From the NCBI RefSeq assembly GCF_033958435.1, contig NC_134137.1:122114001-122178000 (forward strand): a stretch of 64,000 bases of DNA. Reading direction: 5' to 3'. Below are positions 56,387 through 64,000 of the stretch, piece after piece. Under the pieces are notes generated by a model. That model saw only the letters and a list, made by a program, of their open reading frames with translations. It ran no database searches and was not told the origin of the DNA. This DNA comes from Carettochelys insculpta (Eukaryota; Chordata; Testudines; Carettochelyidae). Position 1 is the first letter of the stretch. Every line of letters starts with the position of its first letter. The position numbers and the translations under genes were made by a program.

Positions 56387-56535
56387 GGGACCAGAGAGAT
56401 CGCCATGTTGGTCTGAACTCTAACAAAACAAAACAGGCAGTTATGTAGCACTTTAAAGACTAACAAAATGATTTATTAGGTGATGAGCTTTTGTGGGACA
56501 GACCCACTTCTTCAGATCTATAGAATTTCTACTCC
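56387..56535 (+). mobile_element. Cry-type turtle SINE
   Basis: An uninterrupted order: ACCAGAGAGATCGCCATGTT, a TCTAACAAAACAAAACAGGC linker, TTATGTAGCACTTTAAAGAC, AACAAAATGATTTATTAGG, TGATGAGCTTTTGTGGGACA, and ACCCACTTCTTCAGATC. It serves here as the reference for the two rearranged copies at 10,446 and 46,451. The head is tRNA-derived in the known family. Confidence 0.9.
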
Positions 56536-57603
56536 AGATCCAATTATATAGTACAGGGGTCCAAAAAATTGCAATAAAAACTGACAAAGCAAATACATAG
56601 GACTGAAGGGGGGGACAAGGGAGGGGAGCAAAATTGGACTTCACAGAGCTAGAGCTACCAAACAGGAATATTTGACAAAGATGAATAAGAAAACATGCTT
56701 CTAATCTCCAGCCTCACAAAGATGGACTACAAAAGTCTAGTGGATTTTCCTTCTTTGAAACAGAGATTTTTGCCTGACAGTTCCAAAAATGAAACTTTCT
56801 TAAGTCTTAACATGTCCTGTTGTTATCCACACAACTCTCAAATGTTAAAGAGAGAAGCCAAATCAGAACTAGTCTTACTCAGAATACATGCAAACAGTCT
56901 CTGATTTTGAATAGAACGTGTCTTTATTACTCTCGTCCCATATTAAAATAAAAATCCCTATTACTCCTGCTACCCCATTAATCATAGGTTTTACATAGTT
57001 GAAAAAAAACTGTAAGAAAATGAGAACTAAAAGATAACTAGCTGTACATGCTTAATCCCAATTAAGACAAGAATGTTCATTCTCTTGAATTGTGAAGATA
57101 TAATATTGATTATAAAGGCCATTTAATTCAGCTATTAACACTTTAGCCTTTTCAGGAGACTCAATTTTCACTCAATAAAAAGGTGTGAAACAGGAAAGTC
57201 TGTAATTTGCTTCCACATGCAATAGCACTCATCTGCCCATATCAGGAAAGACAAGATCCATGTGACCCGCATGCTTAGTTTTCTGGTCTTGTTTGTCTTC
57301 AATATACAGCAGCCCTCCCCCATGCTCAGATTCTTCCACACTACAATGATGAATTGCTTCTCTGTCCTGCTTTTATCTAGCTGCAAATATGAGATAAGTG
57401 AATTCTGTCTGCATATCGATGCCACCTGTTGCAAAGCATTAGAACAATATGTACTGAGGGTAGCAGATGCTTCCTACATTGTATTTATCTTTAATACCAT
57501 GAATCCAGAATATTTTTTTTCCTGCAGTACTAAAACAGGCCAAAAATGAATCCATTTTAAAACCTCACAAGTACATTGCTGCAATCATATCGAAGAAAGC
57601 AAG
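56536..57603. other. Unassigned DNA, no gene seen
   Basis: Unique-looking. The sequence GAAAGCAA at 57,596-57,603 may be the left target duplication of the CR1 that follows. Confidence 0.5.
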
Positions 57604-57681
57604 GGCAACCAGGGAAGCGAAGTGGACAGGGAGCTGCAGACAGGGGAGCTTAAGAGGGAGTTTGACAGAGGGAGGCCTACG

Positions 57682-58746
57682 ATGGTTAGGAAGACCCGCA
57701 ACACCTGTGTCACCACTACTGCTGTCTCCTCCACCTGTGTCTGTAGCCAGACAGACTGCCTGACCATGGATGCCTCTACCCAGATTCTGGTGTGGCTTTG
57801 CAGTGACTGTAGCTTGCAATTCCCACTCACTGATATCCAGGCTGGGGGGACCATCCAGTGCGAAAGGTGCCTGCTGGTGGAATCTCTCAGGTGACAGGTG
57901 GAGGAGCTACAGCAGCAGGTGGCCAGGTTGAGGAGTATCCGACTCCATGAGCAGTTCCTGGACAGTATTCATGTGGAGACAGCTGAGGTGACTGTCCCAG
58001 TATGCAGGACAGCTGATAAACCACTGGTGGAGGAGGAGATAGATCAGGGTGGAGACTGGCAGCTTGTTACTTCTGGCAGCAGGCAGTGTTCCACCCCTGC
58101 TCAGAACCCTCCCACTGTGGTACTAGGAAACCGTTACGCTGTACTCTATACAAGAGACAAAGAATCGCCCCGTACGGCAGAGGAGAAGCCTCATACCCCC
58201 AAGGCTGGGAAGTCTGCTGCCAGCACTGCGAGGAGGAAACGTAGAGTAGTGGTCATTGGGGACTCTCTTCTGAGGGGGACGGAGGCGCCCATCTGTCGCC
58301 CTGACATTTCATCTCGGGAGGTGTGCTGCCTGCCTCGGGCCCGTATCCGAGATGTTACGGAGGCGTTGTCGAGGATTATCAGGCCCTCTGACTACTATCC
58401 CATGCTTCTCATCCATGTGGGCACTAATGATACTGTGGGGTATGATGCTGAGCAGGTCAAGAGTGACTTCAGGGCTCTGGGGGCACGGGTGAAGGAGTTT
58501 GGGGCGCAGGTGGTATTCTCCTCAATCCTGCCTGTCAGTGTTAGGGGCCTGGGCAGAGACAGGTGCATCCTAGAGGTGAATGCCTGGCTTCAAAGATGGT
58601 GTTGCCAGGAAGGTTTTGGCTTCCTTGACCACAGGATGCTATTCCAGGAAGGACTGCTGGGCAGAGATGGTGTTCACCTTTCGAGGAGGGGAAAGACCGT
58701 ATTTGGACACAGACTGGCTAATCTAGTGAGGAGGGCTTTAAACTAG
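57682..58746 (+). pseudogene. CR1 ORF1: zinc-ribbon, coiled coil and SGNH esterase
   Basis: From the ATG at 57,682 (VRKTRNTC) the frame has paired cysteines (CSDC...CERC), a short coiled coil (LQQQVARLRSIRL) and an SGNH-hydrolase domain. The only break is TGA at 57,892-57,894, after which the same frame runs open to 58,746. Esterase signatures are GDS (58,258-58,266), GTND in the IHVGTNDT block, and DGVH near the C-terminus, so the serine, aspartate and histidine triad is kept. CR1 ORF1 esterases are thought to help the RNP act on nucleic acid or membranes; the role is not settled. Confidence 0.9.
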
Positions 58747-58829
58747 GTTCGACGGGGGCAGGGGAGCAAAGCCCACAGGTAAGTGGAGAACATGGAAACC
58801 TGGGCGATGGGTCAGAAATGGGAGGCAGC

Positions 58830-61659
58830 ATGCGCAACAATGTCAGAGTAAAAAGAGGGTCAGGGCAAAACAGGGAGGCAAGATCAAAGCAAGATCTTAA
58901 ATGCCTATATACAAATGCAAGAAGTATGGGTAATAAGCAGGAAGAACTGGAAGTGCTAATAAATAAATATAACTATGACATCGTTGGCATCACAGAAACT
59001 TGGTGGGATAATACACATGATTGGAATGTTAGTATTGAAGGGTACAGCCTGCTTAGAAGGATAGACAGGGAAGAAAGAGGGGAGGTGTTGCCTTATATAT
59101 TAAAAATGCACACACTTGGACTGAGGTGGAGATGGACGTAGGAGATGGACGTGTTGAGAGTCTCTGGGTTAGACTAAGACGGGTAAAAAACAAGGGTGAT
59201 GGCCTGCTAGGCATCTACTACAGGCCGCCTAGCCAGGTGGAAGAGGTGGATGAGGCTTTTTTTAAACAACTAACAAAGTCAAGCAGGGCCCCAGATTTGG
59301 TGGTGATGGGGGACTTCAACTGTCCAGATATATGTTGGGAAACTAATACAGCAGGGCACAGACTATCCAGCAAGTTATTGGATTGTATTGGAGACAATTT
59401 TTTATTCCAAAATATTGAAAAAGCTACCGGGGGGAAGCTGTTTTAGATTTGATTTTAACAAATAGGGAGGAATTGGTAGAGAACTTGGAGGTGGAAGGCA
59501 GCTTGGTTGAAAGTGATCATGAAATCATAGAGTTCACAATCCTGAGGAAGGGTAGAACAGAAAACAGCAAAATAGAGATAATGGATTTCAGGAGGGCAGA
59601 TTTTGGTAAACTCAGAGAGCTGGTAGGTAAGGTCCCATGGGAAGCAAAACTGAGGGGAAAAACAGCTGAGGAGAATTGGCAGTTTTTCAAAGGGACATTA
59701 TTAAGGGCCCAAAAGCAAGCCATCCCGCTGTGTAGGAAAGATAGAAAATATGGAAAAAGACCACCTTGGCTTAACCAGGAGATCTTGCATGATCTCAAAA
59801 TAAAAAAGGAATGGTGTAAAAAATGGAAACAAGGAAAAATTACAAAGGATGAATATAGGCAAACAACAAAAGAATGCAGGAGAAACATTAGAAAGGCTAA
59901 GGCACAAAATGAGCTCACACGAGCTACAGGCATAAAGGGAAACAAGAAGGCTTTTTTAAATATATTAGAAACAAGAGGAAGACCAGGGACAGGGTAGGGC
60001 CATTGCTCCGTGAGGAGGGAGAAACAGTTACAGGGAACTTGGAAATGGCAGAGATGCTCAATGACTTCTTTGTTTCGGTCTTCACTGAGAAGTCTGATGA
60101 AGGAATGCCCAACATAGTGAATGCTAGTGAGAAAGGGGTAGGGTTAGAAGTTGAAATAAGAAAAGAACAAGTTAAAAATCACTTAGGAAAATTAGATGTC
60201 TGCAAGTCACCAGGGCCTGATGAAATGCACCCGAGAATACTCAAGGAGCTGATAGAGGAGGTATCTGAGCCTTTATCTATCATCTTTGGAAAATCATGGG
60301 AGACAGGAGAGATTCCAGAAGACTGGAAAAAGGCAAATATAGTGCCCATCTATAAAAAGGGGAATAAGAAGAACCCAGGAAACTACAGGCCAGTCAGCTT
60401 AACTTCAGTGCCAGGAAAGATAATGGAGCAGGTAATTAAAGAAATCATCTGCAAGCACTTGGAAGGTGGTAAGGTAATAGGAAACAGCCAGCATGGGTTT
60501 GCAAAGAATAAATCTTGTCAAACTAATCTGATAGCTTTCTTCGATAGGATAACGAGCCTTGTGGATAGGGGAGAAGCGGTAGATGTGGTATACCTAGACT
60601 TTAGTAAAGCATTTGATACGGTCTCTCATGATAGTCTTATCAAAAACACTAGGCAAATACAATTTAGATGAGGCTACTATAAGGTGGGTGCATAACTGGC
60701 TGGATAACCGTACCCAGAGAGTAGTTCTTCATGGTTCTCAATCCTGCTGGAAAAGTATAACAAGTGGGGTTCCGCAGGGGTCTGTGTTAGGACCGGTTCT
60801 GTTCAATGTCTTCTTCATTGATTTAGATATTGGCATAGAAAGTATGCTTATTAAGTTTGCAGATGATACCAAGTTGGGAGGGGTTGCAACTGCTTTGGAG
60901 GATAGGGTTATAATTCAAAATGATCTGGATAAATTGGAGAAATGGTCTGAGGTAAACAGGATGAAGTTTAATAAGGACAAATGCAAAGTGCTCCACTTAG
61001 GAAGGAACAATCAGTTTCACACATACAGAATGGGGAGAGACTGTCTAGGAATGACTACAGCAGAAAGGGATCTAGGAATTATAGTGGACCACAAGCTAAA
61101 TATGAGCCAACAGTGTGATGTTGTTGCAAAAAACCCAAACATGATTCTGGGATGCATTAACAGGTGTGTTGTGAACAAGACACGAGAAGTCAGTCTCCTG
61201 CTCTACTCTGCGCTGGTTAGGCCTCAGCTGGAGTATTGTGTCCAGTTCTGGGCACGGCAGTTCAAAAAAGATGTGGAGAAAATAGAGAGGGTCCAGAAAA
61301 GAGCAACGGGAATGATTAAAGGTCTAGAGAATGTGACCTATGAAAAAAGGTTGACAGAATTGGGCTTCTTTGGTTTGGAAAAGAGAAGATTGAGGGGAGA
61401 CATGATAGCAGTTTTCAGGTATCTAAAAGGGAGTCATAAGGAGGAAGGAGAGAACTTGTTCTTCTTGGCCTCTGAGGATAGAACAAGAGGCAATGGGCTT
61501 AAACTGCAGCAAGGGAGGTTTAGGTTGGACATTAGGAAAAAGTTCCTAACTGTCAGAGCGGTCAAACAGTGGAATAAATTGCCAAGGGAGGTTGTGGAAT
61601 CTCCATCGCTGGAGATATTTAAGAACAGGTTAGATAGATGTCTATCACGGATGGTTTAG
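58830..61659 (+). pseudogene. CR1 ORF2: AP-type endonuclease and reverse transcriptase
   Basis: Segments in three frames follow one another: LKCLYTNARSMGNKQ and GITETWWD (endonuclease start), [21 protein letters not shown] and SDHEIIEF (endonuclease end), [11 protein letters not shown] and [20 protein letters not shown] (RT start), [14 protein letters not shown] (motif A), SGVPQGSVLGP, KFADDTKLGG (catalytic motif C) and the C-terminal blocks to the stop at 61,657. Frameshifts lie near 59,080, 59,425, 59,950 and 60,640, each explained by a small indel. No in-frame stops occur inside the segments. The protein would have nicked target DNA and primed cDNA synthesis there. Confidence 0.93.
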
Positions 61660-61778
61660 ATAGTACTTGGTCCTGCCATTGGGGCAGGGGGCTGGACTCA
61701 ATGGCCTCTTGAGGTCCCTTCCAGTCCTAGTGTTCTATGATCCTATGATTCTATGAAAGCAAAAGCACATAGTTCACA

Positions 61779-62080
61779 TTCATAGAATCATAGAACACTA
61801 CAACTGAAAGGGACCTCAAGAGGTCATTAAGTCTAGTCCCCGACCCTCATTGCAGGACCAAGCACAGTATAATAATTTTAACTTGTTCTTTTTGTTTTGT
61901 CTTCTAAACCTACCCTCTTCTCACTGGCATTCACTGTTAGGCATTCCTTCACCATCAGACTTCCTGGTGAAGACCGAAACAAAGAAGTCATGAAGCACCT
62001 CGACAATTTCCAAGTTTCCTTAGATTGCTTCTCCCTCCTCGCTGACCAGTGGGCATACCCTGTCCTTGGTCTTCATGGGT
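61779..62080 (-). mobile_element. CR1 LINE, minus-strand copy with large internal deletion
   Basis: The minus strand ends at 61,779 in the CR1 terminus (GTTCTATGATTCTATGAA). Its 3' UTR up to about 61,865 (AATGAGGGTCGGGGACTAG) is joined to a piece of the ORF2 linker/RT region at about 61,905-62,080 (ATGACTTCTTTGTTTCGGTC). The roughly 1.5 kb of RT between them is missing. Its tail faces the tail of the full CR1, 23 bp away. Confidence 0.82.
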
Positions 62081-62124
62081 AGAGATTTTTTGTTTCCTCC
62101 ACAAAGAAAATATCTAAGGAATTA

Positions 62125-63935
62125 CACAGGAAATCTTAAATTATCTACAATAAAAAGGAGTCATCTAAGAAGTGGAAACTAGGTCAGGAATATAAGCAAA
62201 TAACACAAGGGTGTAAGGGCAAAATTAGAAAGGTAAAGGCACAAAACAAGTTCAATCCAGCTAGAAAACATACTACAAATATATAAGAAGCAACAGGAAG
62301 ACCAAGGAAAGGGTGGGCCCATTGTTTAATGAAGCGGGAGAAACAATAGAAAGCCTGGAACTGGCAGAGGTGCTTAAACACTTTTTTCAGTTTTCAACAA
62401 AACGGTTAGTGATGACTGAATACCTAACACAGCAAATGCTAGTGGAAATGGGATAGGATTGGAAGTAAAAATAGGAAAAGAACAAGTTAAAGGTACTTAG
62501 AGAAGTCAGATGTCTTCAAGTCACAAAGGCCTGATCAAATGCATCCTAGAGTACTCAAGGAGCTGATTGTGGAATGATCTGAGCCATTAGCTATCATCAC
62601 TGAAAACTCATGGAAGTTGGGAGAGATTCCAGAAGACTGGAAAAGGGCAAATATAGTGCACATCTATAAAAAGGGGAATAAAAAGAAACCACAAAACTAC
62701 AGACCAATCAGCTTAACTTCTGTTCCAGGAAAAATAATGGAGCACATAATTAAGGAGTTTATCTGCAAACATCTGGAAGATAATAAAATAATAGGGAGCA
62801 ACCAGAATGGATTTGTAATTAAAAAATTGTGTTAAACCAATCTGATAGCTTTCTTTGATAGGATATCAAGTATTTTATATAAGGGAGAAGCAGTATGCAA
62901 GGTATGTCTAGACTTTCGTAAAGTGTCTGGTATGGTTTTGCATGAACTTCTTAGCTATAAACTAGGCAAATGCAAACTAGATGGGGTTACTTTAAGGTGG
63001 ATGCATAACTGTCTAGATAACTGTTGTCAGAGAGTGGTTAATAATGGTTTGGTGGGACTGGTTCTGTTCAATATCTTCCTCAACAATTTACATAATTGCA
63101 TAGAGAATATGCTTACAAAATTTGCAGATGATACCACGCTGGGTGGGGTTGCAAGTACTCTGGAGGATGGGGTCATGATTCAAGAAGATCTGGAGATACT
63201 GGAGAAGTGGTCTGACATAGATAAGGTGAAGTCAAATAAGCACAAATGTAAAGTACTCCACTTAGGAAAGAACAATCAGTTTCACAGATACAGAATGGGA
63301 AGCACCTGTCTAGGAAGGAGCACCGCATAAAGGGATCCAGAGGTCTTAGTGGACAACAAGCTAAATATGAACCAACAGAGTGACGCAGCTCGAAAAAACA
63401 AAACAAAACAAAACAAGGAAACATGTTTGTGGGATGCATTAACAGGAGTGTTGTGAGCAAGATACCAGAAGTAATTCTTCTGTTCTACTCTGTGATGATT
63501 AGGCTTCAATTATATCATTGTGTCCAGTTTTCTGCACCGCATTTCAAGGAAGATGTGGAGAAACTGGAGAGGATCCAGAGAAGAGTAAGAAAAATAATTA
63601 AAGCTCTAGAAAACATGACTTCTGAGGAAAGACTGAAAGAACTGGGCTTGTTCAGTTTGGAAAAGAGAAGACTGAGAGGAGATAAGGTAGCAGTTCTCAA
63701 GAACCTCACAGGGAGTTACAAGGAGGGAGAAAAATTGTTCTCCTTGACCTCTGGCGACATGGCAAGAAGCAATGGGCGCAAGTTGCAGCAAGGGAGGTTT
63801 AGGTTGGACATTAGGAAAAACTTCCTACCTATCATGGTGGTTAAACACTGGAATAAATTGCCTAGGGAGGCTGTGAAATTTCTATCATTGGAGATCTCTA
63901 AGAGCAAGTTAAATAAACATTTGTCAGTGATAATC
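62125..63935 (+). mobile_element. Older CR1 LINE copy, RT half
   Basis: Aligns with about 59,790-61,650 of the full CR1. Open segments at 62,617-62,835 ([20 protein letters not shown]), 62,923-63,330 (KFADDTTLGGVAST, CKVLHLGKNNQFHRYRMG) and 63,423-63,938 (GCINRSVVSKIPEVILLFYS, LQQGRFRLDIRKNF) are separated by stops and frameshifts. The GVPQGS block is deleted. The RT catalytic FADD is present. It stops near the ORF2 end, where a hAT sequence begins. Confidence 0.9.
63393..63417. repeat. (AAAAC)n microsatellite in the CR1 copy
   Basis: About four to five AAAAC units at the place where related CR1 copies have AAAAACCCAAAC, so it has probably expanded from that site. It shifts the reading frame. 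Confidence 0.8.
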
Positions 63936-63940
63936 TAGAT

Positions 63941-64000
63941 CAGCCCCCGTTTTGATTTTTGAGAAACCCTCACACCCTACCACCTCTTCTTTACCATCAT
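63941..64000. mobile_element. Start of a second hAT copy, cut by the window edge
   Basis: TTTTGATTTTTGAGAAACCC followed by TCACACCC and CACCTCTTCTTTACCATCAT matches 26,920-26,970 of the nested hAT. The outermost 30 bp of the left end are missing or diverged here. It lies at the 3' end of the older CR1. Confidence 0.7.

Larger units (their letters stand above)
57604..61755 (+). mobile_element. Nearly full-length CR1 LINE
   Basis: A 4.15 kb element with both ORFs in the usual order, ending in the CR1 3' terminus: GAGGTCCCTTCCAGTCC, then GTTCTATGATCCTATGATTC and TATG. GAAAGCAA occurs at both edges (57,596-57,603; 61,755-61,762) and could be a target duplication, though CR1 often lacks one. Catalytic motifs of the ORF1 esterase, endonuclease and RT are all present. 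One stop in ORF1 and four frameshifts in ORF2 inactivate it. Compared with other CR1 pieces in this window it is the youngest and longest. Confidence 0.95.

Overview
This window looks like non-coding nuclear DNA from a sauropsid, most probably a cryptodiran (hidden-necked) turtle. The evidence is the repeat content: copies of a SINE matching the turtle Cry / tortoise Pol III SINE (head GAGAGGTAGCYGTGTTAGTC), many CR1 LINEs ending in ATTCTATG-type 3' repeats, tRNA-headed SINEs with a CR1-like tail, and a dense population of small DNA transposons whose ends read GGCTAYGTCTACAC. No L1 or Alu is seen. I found no convincing host gene, exon series, tRNA or rRNA gene; the window fits an intergenic region or a very large intron. 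The species call rests on remembered repeat families and was not searched.

Layout. 1-2,700 is an old RTE-like LINE split by a 1.9 kb Harbinger-like element (family F). 2,700-11,900 is mostly unique AT-rich DNA with one palindromic element, two short hAT elements, a pogo/Tigger-like element and a foldback Cry SINE. 11,917-16,488 is GC-rich and contains a decayed PIF/Harbinger element that still shows part of a HARBI1-type transposase on the minus strand, plus a CR1 fragment. 17,636-21,250 is featureless, followed by a second RTE-like fragment. 22,900-30,118 is a decayed Ty3/Gypsy LTR retrotransposon (LTR, tRNA-Leu primer site, gag, protease, RT, RNase H, integrase, LTR) that has itself been invaded by a family B element, a family F element and, inside the family F end, a hAT element.

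32,143-40,201 contains a striking cluster of Harbinger-like elements (families B, C, D, E, H). Three of them sit back to back at 36,437-38,366 separated only by 3-bp target duplications, with a fourth nested inside. 40,300-48,450 carries several minus-strand CR1 pieces, two tRNA-headed SINEs and a Tigger-like element. 48,450-57,600 is mostly unique, with scattered DNA elements and a Cry SINE. 57,604-61,755 is a nearly complete CR1 with an esterase-type ORF1 and an endonuclease/RT ORF2, broken by one stop and four frameshifts. It is followed tail-to-tail by a second CR1, by an older plus-strand CR1, and by the start of a hAT copy at the window edge.

How the parts relate. All elements appear to be non-autonomous or inactivated. 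The Harbinger-like families share terminal and internal GTCTACAC motifs and 3-bp target duplications, so they were probably mobilised by related transposases, one remnant of which lies in this window. The SINEs would have depended on LINE machinery: the CR1-tailed ones on CR1. Nesting gives relative ages: the Gypsy element and RTE-like LINEs are oldest, then families F and D, then family B and the hAT; the CR1 at 57.6 kb is among the youngest.
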